The position numbers were made by a program, and so were the translations under genes. A DNA stretch of 64,000 bases from an uncultured Eggerthellaceae bacterium (GTDB lineage Bacteria > Actinomycetota > Coriobacteriia > Coriobacteriales > Eggerthellaceae), in contig CAJTXX010000004.1 of assembly GCA_910584145.1 (NCBI GenBank), positions 1 through 64,000 of the forward strand, written 5' to 3'. The notes beneath the pieces are model-generated. The model did no database searches and was not told the origin of the DNA. It was given only the letters and a program-made list of their open reading frames with translations. Positions 48,710 through 56,361 of this stretch are shown here, one piece after another; position 1 is the stretch's first letter; each line of letters opens with the position of its first letter.

Positions 48710-50398
48710 ATGCTCACTGACATCGAGATAGCCCAAGCAGCACAGACGAAGCCCATCACCGACATAGCGAACGCTTGCGGGATAGATGGCAAGTACCTCG
48801 AGCTGTACGGCAACCGCAAGGCGAAAGTGGACTACAACCTGCTGCGTGAGGAAGACCACGAGCCGGGCAAGCTGGTGCTGGTGACGGCCATCAACCCCAC
48901 GCCGGCTGGCGAGGGCAAGACCACTACCACGGTGGGCCTGGCCGACGCGCTGGCGCTGCGGGGCAAGGATGTGGTGGTAGCGCTGCGCGAGCCGTCGCTG
49001 GGGCCGGTGTTCGGCATCAAGGGCGGCGCGGCGGGCGGCGGATACGCCCAGGTGGTGCCGATGGAGGATATCAACCTGCATTTCACCGGCGACTTCCACG
49101 CCATAGGCGCTGCGAACAACCTGCTGGCGGCGCTGCTCGATGCGCATATCCAGAACGGCAACGAGCTGGGCATAGACGTGCGCAAGATAACCTGGAAGCG
49201 CGTGGTGGATATGAACGACCGCCAGCTGCGCCATATCGTGGACGGTCTGGGCGGCAAGGCCCACGGCGTGCCGCGCGAGGACGGCTTCGACATAACGGTG
49301 GCCAGCGAGGTGATGGCCATCTTCTGCCTGGCGACCAGCATCTCCGATCTGAAGGAGCGCCTGGGCCGCATCGTAGTGGGCTACACCTACGATGACGCGC
49401 CCGTCACCGCGCACGACCTGCACGCTGAGGGCGCCATGTGCGCGCTCCTGAAGGATGCGCTGAAGCCGAACCTGGTGCAGACGCTCGAGGGCACGCCGGC
49501 GTTCGTGCACGGCGGCCCGTTCGCCAACATCGCGCATGGCTGCAACTCCATCATGGCCACGCGCATGGCGCTCGCGTTGGGCGATTACTGCGTGACCGAA
49601 GCCGGCTTCGGGGCCGACCTGGGGGCAGAGAAGTTCCTCGATATCAAGTGCCGCTTGGCTGGCCTGGCGCCGGATGCTGTGGTGGTGGTGGCCACCGTGC
49701 GCGCCCTGAAGAACCACGGCGGCGTGGCCAAGGCCGACCTGAACGAGGAGAACCTGGAAGCGCTGGAAGCGGGTCTGCCGAACCTGCTCCAGCACGTGGA
49801 GAACATCACGCAGGTGTACAAGCTGCCGTGCGTGGTGGCCATCAACGCGTTCCCCACCGATACCCCGGCTGAGCTGGCGCTCGTGGAGAGCAAATGCCGC
49901 GAGCTGGGCGTGAACGTTGCGCTGTCGGAGGTGTGGGCGCGCGGCGGTGAGGGCGGCCTGGCGCTGGCCGACGAGGTGGTGCGCCTGTGCGAGCAGGGCG
50001 ACGCCGAGGGCCGCAGCCGCGACACGTTCGAGTTCGCCTACGGCGACGAGCTGCCCATAACCGAGAAGATACAAGCTATCGTGCGCCGCGTGTACCACGG
50101 CGCTGACGTGGTGTTCGAGCCGGCTGCCGTGAAGGAGATAGCGCAGCTTGAGGCGCTCGGGTTCGGCGATATGCCCGTCTGCATGGCGAAGACCCAGTAC
50201 TCGTTCAGCGACGATGCGTCGAAGCTGGGCGCGCCGGAGGGCTTCACCGTGACGGTGCGGCAGGTGAAGGTGAGCGCGGGCGCCGGGTTCGTGGTGGCGC
50301 TCACGGGCAGCATCATGACGATGCCGGGCCTGGGCAAGGCGCCGGCTGCGTTCAATATCGACGTCGACGAGAACGGCGTCATATCGGGCCTGTTCTAG
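48710..50398 (+). CDS. fhs: Formate-tetrahydrofolate ligase
   Basis: 562 residues. ATP-dependent ligation of formate to tetrahydrofolate, giving 10-formyl-THF. Signatures: TAINPTPAGEGKTTTTVGLADAL (P-loop type), REPSLGPVFGIKGGAAGGGYAQVVPM, DVRKITWKRVVDMNDRQLR, and FGADLGAEKFLDIKCR. The RNP/C1 operon runs fhs-ykgJ-fchA-folD-FNT. GAGGAGG precedes ATG 48710 and TAGAAT (48665-48670) may be the -10. No THF riboswitch-like structure was recognised upstream. It may serve purine/C1 synthesis, formate use or methyl-branch carbon flow. Confidence 0.97.
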   Translation: MLTDIEIAQAAQTKPITDIANACGIDGKYLELYGNRKAKVDYNLLREEDHEPGKLVLVTAINPTPAGEGKTTTTVGLADALALRGKDVVVALREPSLGPVFGIKGGAAGGGYAQVVPMEDINLHFTGDFHAIGAANNLLAALLDAHIQNGNELGIDVRKITWKRVVDMNDRQLRHIVDGLGGKAHGVPREDGFDITVASEVMAIFCLATSISDLKERLGRIVVGYTYDDAPVTAHDLHAEGAMCALLKDALKPNLVQTLEGTPAFVHGGPFANIAHGCNSIMATRMALALGDYCVTEAGFGADLGAEKFLDIKCRLAGLAPDAVVVVATVRALKNHGGVAKADLNEENLEALEAGLPNLLQHVENITQVYKLPCVVAINAFPTDTPAELALVESKCRELGVNVALSEVWARGGEGGLALADEVVRLCEQGDAEGRSRDTFEFAYGDELPITEKIQAIVRRVYHGADVVFEPAAVKEIAQLEALGFGDMPVCMAKTQYSFSDDASKLGAPEGFTVTVRQVKVSAGAGFVVALTGSIMTMPGLGKAPAAFNIDVDENGVISGLF

Positions 50399-50401
50399 CG
50401 C

Positions 50402-50848
50402 ATGGCGGCTTTCCGGGATACCGCGGTGCTCCTCAGCGCAGCCGGCGAGGCGCGCGCGGCGTTCGTGCGCGAGCGCAAGGCGCAGCGCGCGTCGATCATC
50501 CATTTCGACGGCGAGAACAGCTTCCCCGAATGCGAGCAGTGCGGTAGGTGCTGCGGGCTGAACGTGATAGCCATGACGCGCGAAGAGGTGCTGCGCATAC
50601 ACAGCTACATGCTGGAGAACGACGTGCGGTCGATAGACCGCGGGACGTCGCGCTGCTGCTTGCAGAGCGAGGACGGATCGTGCATGGTGTGGCCGGCGCG
50701 CTCGCAGACGTGCAAGCTGCACCACTGCAAGATGGCGCGGGTGGACCTGCTGGCGGAGAACCCCGCTATCAAGGTGCACGACGAGGCCGATCTGCTGCTG
50801 GTGGACATGCATGCGCATTTCGTCTGCGGCGACAACGAGGTGCATTAG
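50402..50848 (+). CDS. YkgJ-family Cys-cluster protein
   Basis: 148 residues. Eight cysteines in YkgJ/Fe-S or zinc cluster pattern: FPECEQCGRCCGLNVIAM, SRCCLQSEDGSCMVWPARSQTCKLHHCKM. The family is thought to bind an Fe-S or zinc site, and its function is unsettled. The gene begins 3 nt after the fhs stop and is followed 47 bp later by fchA, so it is in the C1 operon; it could deliver or protect a metal centre for the folate enzymes, but nothing in the sequence shows this. Confidence 0.82.
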   Translation: MAAFRDTAVLLSAAGEARAAFVRERKAQRASIIHFDGENSFPECEQCGRCCGLNVIAMTREEVLRIHSYMLENDVRSIDRGTSRCCLQSEDGSCMVWPARSQTCKLHHCKMARVDLLAENPAIKVHDEADLLLVDMHAHFVCGDNEVH

Positions 50849-50895
50849 ATGAGACGGCTGCGCTCGGCGCGGCTCGATCGGATGGAGGTGGCTCT

Positions 50896-51519
50896 ATGCT
50901 GACGGGAGGGTTCCTCGACGAGCTGGCGAGCGCTGCGCCCACGCCGGGCGGTGGCGGCGCTAGCGCTTGCGTGGGCGCGTTGGCAGCGGCGCTCGCCAGC
51001 ATGGTGGGCAACATCACCGCGAACAGCAAGAGATACGCGGCGGTGCACGAGGAGATGCGCGCTGCGGTCGGCAGGCTCGACGCCTTGCGCGCCGACCTCC
51101 TGCATCTGGCCGAGCTCGATGCTGCCGCATTCAAGCCGCTGTCGGAGGCGTTCAAGCTGCCTGCCGACACGCCGGCGCAGATAGCCGAGAAGGACCTGGC
51201 GCTGCAATCGGCGCTGGTGGGCGCGTGCGACGTGCCGCTGGACATGATGCGCACCTGCGCGAGCATCCTCGACGAGTGCGCCTACATGGTGCGCGAGGGC
51301 AGCCGCATGGCGCTGTCGGATGCGGGCGCGGCAGCTGCGTTCGCCAAGGCGGCCATACAGGGCGCTGCGCTGAACATCTACATCAACGCCGGCTGGATGA
51401 CCGATCAAGCGCTCGCCGTCGGCTACACCAGCAAGGCGCATCAGATCATCCGCGAGAGCGGCAGCTTGGCGGACGACCTGTACGAGCACGTGGCAGCGAC
51501 CGTGAGCGGGGGCGAATGA
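50896..51519 (+). CDS. fchA: Methenyltetrahydrofolate cyclohydrolase / cyclodeaminase FchA family
   Basis: 207 residues of the FTCD_C-like all-helical fold. Seen: ASAAPTPGGGGASACVGALAAALASMVGNIT at the N-terminus, the core of FchA/formiminotransferase-cyclodeaminase proteins, then LDAAAFKPLSEAFKLP and GAALNIYINAGWM. FchA enzymes open methenyl-THF to 10-formyl-THF. ATG 50896 follows GGAGG. Its stop overlaps the folD start (ATGATG), so the two are coupled. Because FolD here lacks the catalytic lysine for that hydrolysis, FchA is probably the only cyclohydrolase of the operon. Confidence 0.88.
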   Translation: MLTGGFLDELASAAPTPGGGGASACVGALAAALASMVGNITANSKRYAAVHEEMRAAVGRLDALRADLLHLAELDAAAFKPLSEAFKLPADTPAQIAEKDLALQSALVGACDVPLDMMRTCASILDECAYMVREGSRMALSDAGAAAAFAKAAIQGAALNIYINAGWMTDQALAVGYTSKAHQIIRESGSLADDLYEHVAATVSGGE

Positions 51520-52367
51520 TGGCGGAGCTCATGCGCGGCAAGCCGGTAGCCGATGCTATCTACGCCGATCTGGCCCAGCGCGTCGAGGCGCTGAGGGCTC
51601 GCGGTGCGCACCCGCGCCTAGCGCTCGTGCGCGTAGGCGGCAGCGATGCCGATGCCGCGTACCTGCGCAGCATCGTAGCGCAGGCCGAGAAGGTCGGCGT
51701 AAAGGTGGGTGCCCATGAGCTTCCCGCTGATGCGTCGCGCCTTGCGGTGGAGGCCATCATCGAAGGCATGAACGTCGACCGAGCCGTGCATGGCTGCATG
51801 CTGTTCCGCCCGCTCCCGAAGGGTATGGGCGAGCTTGAGCTGTGCAACATGCTGGCGCCGGAGAAGGATGTCGACGGCGTGGGCGCCCGTTCGCTCGCAG
51901 GCGTGTTCATGGGCGAGCGCGAGGGTTTCGCGCCCTGCACCGCGCAAGCATGCGTGGAGATGCTCGACTGCTACGGCGTCGATCTGGCGGGCAAGCACGC
52001 GGTCGTCGTGGGCCGCAGCCTGGTGGTGGGCAAGCCCGCGGCCATGCTGATGCTCGCGCGCAACGCCACCGTCACCCTGTGCCATTCGGGCACGGCCGAT
52101 CTGCCCGCGCTCATGCGCGCTGCCGACATCGTGGTGTGCGCTACCGGGCGCGCCCGCGCATTCGGCGCCGAGTGCTTCAGCGCGGGGCAGGTGGTGCTCG
52201 ACGTGGGCACGAACACCGATGCCGACGGGGTGTTCTGCGGCGATGTCGACTTCGCCGCCGTGGAGCCGATCGTGGGCGCTATAACGCCGGTACCGGGCGG
52301 CATGGGGGCTGTGACCACAGCCGTGCTGCTCGCGCATGTAGTGGAAGCCGCAGAGAGAAGAGCCTAG
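51516..52367 (+). CDS. folD: FolD-type methylene-THF dehydrogenase lacking cyclohydrolase residues
   Basis: 283 residues. The C-terminal NADP-binding domain is intact (GKHAVVVGRSLVVGKPAAMLML; ITPVPGGMGAVTTAVLL), as is DVDG in the active site. But in the N-terminal catalytic segment the lysine four residues after the conserved Tyr (YVxxK in E. coli/human) is Ile (AYLRSI), and the usual VQLPLP glutamine is replaced (MLFRPLP). In the human enzyme those residues (Lys56, Gln100) are needed for cyclohydrolase, with dehydrogenase partly kept. It overlaps fchA, which would supply the missing step. ATG 51516 or 51519 are both possible. Confidence 0.93.
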   Translation: MMAELMRGKPVADAIYADLAQRVEALRARGAHPRLALVRVGGSDADAAYLRSIVAQAEKVGVKVGAHELPADASRLAVEAIIEGMNVDRAVHGCMLFRPLPKGMGELELCNMLAPEKDVDGVGARSLAGVFMGEREGFAPCTAQACVEMLDCYGVDLAGKHAVVVGRSLVVGKPAAMLMLARNATVTLCHSGTADLPALMRAADIVVCATGRARAFGAECFSAGQVVLDVGTNTDADGVFCGDVDFAAVEPIVGAITPVPGGMGAVTTAVLLAHVVEAAERRA

Positions 52368-53198
52368 ATGCCCATCTACACACCCAAGGAAGTGACAGAG
52401 AACTACCTGAAGGCCTGCGTCGGCAAGGCAGGATCGCCTGCATGGCGCCTGTTCGTGCTGGCGGTGTTCGCCGGCGTGCTGGTGGGGTTGGGCGCTGTTG
52501 CGTCCTCCACCGCAGCGCACGGCGTGCCCGAGGCGGGCCTCGCCCGTTTGGTGACGGCAGCGGTGTTCCCCATCGGGCTCATCATGATCGTGCTCTTGGG
52601 CGCCGAGCTGTTCACGGGCAATGCGCTCATGGTGACGGCTGCCATCTCGCGCGATATCACCTGGGGGCGCTTGCTGCGCAACTGGGGCATCGTGTATGTC
52701 GGGAACTTCATCGGCGCGGTGGGGGTGGCGGCGCTGATGGCCTTCTTCGGCCAGCTCGATATCGGCGGCGGCGCGTTGGCGGTCTACACGGCGAAAGTGG
52801 CGGCTGCGAAGTGCTCGCTGCCGTGGATGAACGCCTTCGTGCTGGGCATCTTCTGCAACCTGATGGTGTGCGTGGCTATCTATCTGGGCAATACGGCGCA
52901 CGATACCGGTAGCAAGATATGGGGCGTGTTCTTCCCCATATTCGGCTTCGTGATAGCCGGGTTCGAGCACTGCATCGCCAACATGTACTACATACCGGCG
53001 GGCATCTTCGCTGCTATGGACCCGACGTATGCGAGCCTCATCGCCGATGCGGGCATCAACATCGCGCCGCTCGGCCTCAGCGGGTTCGTGGGGAATCTGA
53101 TCCCGGTGACGCTCGGCAACATATTGGGCGGCGCGCTGGTGGGCATCATCATGTATGCGACCCATGCGTCGTCGAAGCCGGCGAAAGAGCGCGCGTAA
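52368..53198 (+). CDS. Formate/nitrite transporter (FNT, FocA-like)
   Basis: 276 residues, six membrane helices of the FNT pentameric channel fold. Seen: the conserved GLGAVASSTAA and GAELFTGNALMVTAA (Thr/Leu gating loop), NWGIVYVGNFIGA, then MNAFVLGIFCNLMVCVAIYL and FGFVIAGFEHCIANMYYI with the central His. It begins one base after the folD stop. With Fhs this implies movement of formate: import for C1 fixation or release of formate made by the folate enzymes. Nitrite specificity is not excluded by sequence, but the operon favours formate. Confidence 0.92.
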   Translation: MPIYTPKEVTENYLKACVGKAGSPAWRLFVLAVFAGVLVGLGAVASSTAAHGVPEAGLARLVTAAVFPIGLIMIVLLGAELFTGNALMVTAAISRDITWGRLLRNWGIVYVGNFIGAVGVAALMAFFGQLDIGGGALAVYTAKVAAAKCSLPWMNAFVLGIFCNLMVCVAIYLGNTAHDTGSKIWGVFFPIFGFVIAGFEHCIANMYYIPAGIFAAMDPTYASLIADAGINIAPLGLSGFVGNLIPVTLGNILGGALVGIIMYATHASSKPAKERA

Positions 53199-53199
53199 G

Positions 53200-53667
53200 A
53201 TGGAGCACGCGTGGGATGCGCCCGATAAGCAGGCGATGGGCGCGCTAGCGGCTGCGCTGGCGCCGCATCTGCGCGATGGCGACGCGGTGCTGCTCGATGG
53301 CGATCTGGGCGCGGGCAAGACGTGTTTCGTGCAGGCGGTGGCCGATGCTCTCGGGTGCGGGGATGCCGTCACCAGCCCCACGTTCAACATCATGCAGGAA
53401 TACGATGCTGGCGGGCTGCGGCTGCTGCACTTCGACCTGTACCGCCTCGACGATGCCGCGCAGCTGGAAGATGTCGACTTCTATGCGGCGGTGGATGCCT
53501 TCACGCCGGGGGCGGCTTTCATAGAATGGGCCGATAAGTTCGCCGATGAGATGCCCGATGATGCGCTGCATGTCCGCATCGGCGTCGCGGGCGATGGCCG
53601 CACCGTGCGCGCTCATGCCACCGGGGAGCGCGCGGAGGCGTTGCTCGCCGCGTGGGTGCAGGGTTAG
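53200..53667 (+). CDS. tsaE: tRNA threonylcarbamoyladenosine biosynthesis ATPase TsaE
   Basis: 155 residues. Small P-loop ATPase with DGDLGAGKTCFVQAVADALG (Walker A), SPTFNIMQEYDAGG, LLHFDLYRLDD, and AAFIEWADKF (Trp-containing Walker B-side motif). TsaE works with TsaB-TsaD in the t6A pathway and is essential for it in bacteria. It starts 1 base after the FNT stop, and the TsaB-RimI-TsaD fusion lies 33 bp downstream with its own promoter, so all t6A assembly genes except TsaC are clustered here. Confidence 0.95.
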   Translation: MEHAWDAPDKQAMGALAAALAPHLRDGDAVLLDGDLGAGKTCFVQAVADALGCGDAVTSPTFNIMQEYDAGGLRLLHFDLYRLDDAAQLEDVDFYAAVDAFTPGAAFIEWADKFADEMPDDALHVRIGVAGDGRTVRAHATGERAEALLAAWVQG

Positions 53668-53688
53668 ACGCGCGGCGGCATCCGCGGG

Positions 53689-53694
53689 TACAAT
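53689..53694 (+). promoter_or_regulatory. Leaderless -10 box for tsaB-rimI-tsaD
   Basis: TACAAT 6 nt before ATG 53701, with no ribosome site between. Confidence 0.65.
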
Positions 53695-53700
53695 GCGGGC

Positions 53701-56301
53701 ATGGTCATCTCTGAGGACAAGAAGGCATCTGCGCAGCGCCGCTACGTGCTGGCGTTCGATACGGCTAACGAGGTCATCGCCATCGGCGTGGGCGAGCTCG
53801 ATGCTGCTGCGCGCGCGGTGCGGGCGGTAGCGTGCGACAAGGTGGCGGCGCATCGCGCATCCAATACGCAGCTGCTGCCGCGCATCGACGCGCTGCTGGC
53901 GCGCGAGGGCATCGCGCGGGCGCATATCGCTTGCGTGTGCGTGGGGCGCGGCCCGGGGTCGTTCACGGGCGTGCGCATCGCCATGGCGACGGCGAAGGGC
54001 ATCGCCTCGGCGTTGGAGGTTCCGCTCGTGGGGGTGTCCACCCTTGATGCGATAGCGCAGGCGGCGCAGGCGCGTGGCATGCGCGGGCGACTGCTCGTGC
54101 TGGCGGACGCTATGCGCAAGGAAGTGTATCCCTGCTGGTTCGAGCTCGGCGACGAGGTGGCCTTGCGGCTCTCGCCCGATAGCGTGGTGAAGGCGGTGGA
54201 GTTCGCTGAGGGTCTTGCGGGCTGTCCGGTTCCGATTCCGGAGGGACATCCAGTCGCTCGGCAGTCCTCGCTTCGCTGCGGAACTCGCTTTGTGGATGCC
54301 CCTCCGGAATCGGAACCTGCTGGGTCGCCCCTTGAGGGGGTGGCGGCTGGTCCTGTGCTCGTTGCGGGTGATGCGTTGGTGAAATATGCCGACTTGTTCG
54401 CTGGGGTGGGGGAATCCTTGCCGGAGGAGCTGTGGACGCCGGGGGGAGAGGGGCTGCTGCTGGCGTTGCAGGATGCTTGGCGGCGGGGAGAGGCTGACCC
54501 GTTCGATGCGGTGCGGCACGACCCGGGGAAGCTCTTGCCGGTGTATACGCGCCTGTCGGATGCGGAGGAGAACGAGCGGAAGAGGCTCGCCGCGCATGAG
54601 CCGAAGAACCTGCGCACCGGCGTGCAGGAGGCGCGCGCTACCATGCACGCCACCTCGCATGCGGGCGAGCTGGCTGGTGCGGATGGCGTCGTATACCTGC
54701 CGCTCGATGCTGCGCATGCGGCCGATGTGGCGGCGCTCGAAGCGCGCTGCATGGGTACCGATGCGTGGAGCGAGGCGATGGTAGCCGACGAGCTGCCGCG
54801 CGCCGATCGCACGTGGTGGCGCGCGGTGCTGCCCGATGGCGCCACGGTCGGCTATGCTGGCGGCCTCATCGTCGGCGGGGACGTGCAGGTGCTGAAGGTG
54901 GCGGTCGACCCTGACCATCGCCGCGCGGGCATCGCCCGTCAACTGCTCGCCCGCGTGCTGGAAGACGCTCGCAACCTGGGGGCGGCCACGGCATCGCTCG
55001 AAGTGCGCGCTTCCAACGCGCCCGCCATCGCCTTCTATGAGGCTCACGGTTTCTGCTCTCTGGGCCAGCGCCCCCATTACTATTCAGACGGCGAAGACGC
55101 CCTCATCCTCTCTGCGGCTGTGGAAGCCGTTGCGGCTGCTTCTTCGGGCAAGCCTTGCTCGGATGCGCCCGCTAACATGCTGGGCGAGGGTTGCGTTGCT
55201 CCTGGGCAGAGCAGCATGTCGTCGGCTGCGTCTTCGGCTGGTCTGCGCGAAGGGGCTGTCGAGCACGCTCGCAGCCGTCCCCTCATCCTCGCTATCGAGA
55301 GCTCGTGCGATGAGACGGCGGCGGCGCTCGTCGATGGCGATGAGCGCATCGTGTCCGACGTGGTGGCGAGTCAGGTCGATTTCCACGCGCGGTTCGGTGG
55401 CGTGGTGCCCGAGATAGCCAGCCGCAAGCATATCGAGGCCATCTGCGGCGTGTGCGGCGAGGCGCTCGATCGCGCTGGCGGCGTGCGCTACCGCGACCTC
55501 GATGCGGTGGCGGTCACCTACGCCCCGGGGCTGGTGGGTGCGCTCGTGGTGGGAGTGGCGTTCGCCAAGGGCGCTGCGTGGGCCGCCGACATCCCCTTCA
55601 TCGGCGTGAACCATCTGGAGGGCCATCTCTACGCCAACAAGCTGGCGCCGGCTGAGCCGCCGTTCGCGCCGCCTTCGGTGGTGTCGCTCGTGTCGGGCGG
55701 CAACACCATGCTGGTGCATATGCGCGATTGGGGCAGCTACGAGGTGCTGGGCGCCACCATCGACGATGCGGTGGGCGAGGCGTTCGACAAGGTGGCGAAG
55801 GCGCTCGGGCTGCCATACCCCGGCGGCCCGCACATATCGCGCTTAGCGGCGCAGGGCGACCCGGCCGCTATCGCCTTCCCGCGCGCTATGCTGCATTCGG
55901 GCGACCTGCGCTTCAGCTTGTCGGGGTTGAAGACAGCCGTCACCACCTACATCAACGAGCGCCGCGCGTCCGGCGAGCCGCTGGACATGCCCGATATCTG
56001 CGCCAGCTTCCAGGCTGCGGTGGTGGATGTGCAGGTGGCGAAGGCGCGCACCGCGCTCGAGCAGACGGGCGCTGCCTGCTTCTGCCTGGGTGGCGGCGTG
56101 GCGGCGAACCCGTACCTGCGCGAGGCATACGAACGCATGTGCGCCCAGCTCGGCGTGCAGCTGGTCATGCCGCCGCTCTCCGCTTGCGGCGACAACGCGG
56201 CCATGATAGCCCTCGTGGCGCTCGACCGCTTCCGCGCCGGCCGCTTCTTCGCGCTCGACGCTGACGCCTGCGCCCATGCGAACCTTGCGGAGCCCTATTA
56301 G
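53701..56301 (+). CDS. tsaB-rimI-tsaD: Trifunctional TsaB-RimI-TsaD fusion protein
   Basis: 866 residues in three domains. TsaB-like (1-~300; LAFDTANEVIAIGV, GRGPGSFTGVRIAMATAKG). RimI-like GNAT acetyltransferase (~325-470; VDPDHRRAGIARQLLARVL, ARNLGAATASLEVRASNAPAIAFYEAHGF). TsaD (~526-866; LAIESSCDETAAALV, HLEGHLYAN metal site, SGGNTMLVHM, GGGVAANPYLRE). It should make t6A37 with TsaE and acetylate ribosomal protein S18. A leaderless -10 box (TACAAT) is 6 nt upstream. Odd: a 90-bp palindromic element is inserted in frame in the TsaB part (~176-206). Separate proteins would be the norm in most bacteria. Confidence 0.93.
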   Translation: MVISEDKKASAQRRYVLAFDTANEVIAIGVGELDAAARAVRAVACDKVAAHRASNTQLLPRIDALLAREGIARAHIACVCVGRGPGSFTGVRIAMATAKGIASALEVPLVGVSTLDAIAQAAQARGMRGRLLVLADAMRKEVYPCWFELGDEVALRLSPDSVVKAVEFAEGLAGCPVPIPEGHPVARQSSLRCGTRFVDAPPESEPAGSPLEGVAAGPVLVAGDALVKYADLFAGVGESLPEELWTPGGEGLLLALQDAWRRGEADPFDAVRHDPGKLLPVYTRLSDAEENERKRLAAHEPKNLRTGVQEARATMHATSHAGELAGADGVVYLPLDAAHAADVAALEARCMGTDAWSEAMVADELPRADRTWWRAVLPDGATVGYAGGLIVGGDVQVLKVAVDPDHRRAGIARQLLARVLEDARNLGAATASLEVRASNAPAIAFYEAHGFCSLGQRPHYYSDGEDALILSAAVEAVAAASSGKPCSDAPANMLGEGCVAPGQSSMSSAASSAGLREGAVEHARSRPLILAIESSCDETAAALVDGDERIVSDVVASQVDFHARFGGVVPEIASRKHIEAICGVCGEALDRAGGVRYRDLDAVAVTYAPGLVGALVVGVAFAKGAAWAADIPFIGVNHLEGHLYANKLAPAEPPFAPPSVVSLVSGGNTMLVHMRDWGSYEVLGATIDDAVGEAFDKVAKALGLPYPGGPHISRLAAQGDPAAIAFPRAMLHSGDLRFSLSGLKTAVTTYINERRASGEPLDMPDICASFQAAVVDVQVAKARTALEQTGAACFCLGGGVAANPYLREAYERMCAQLGVQLVMPPLSACGDNAAMIALVALDRFRAGRFFALDADACAHANLAEPY
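54228..54317. repeat. Palindromic element inserted in frame in tsaB, module copy 2
   Basis: Arms 54228-54252 and 54293-54317 are complementary at 24 of 25 positions, with a 40-nt spacer that is the recurring core also seen at 6687-6727. The element is 90 bp, exactly 30 codons, so the reading frame stays open. It encodes a Pro/Arg/Ser-rich, probably disordered stretch. Confidence 0.85.
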
Positions 56302-56361
56302 CTGCCCTGCCATATTTGCTATCATCTTCACCAACCTGAAAACCTTGAAAGGGAGGCAGTT

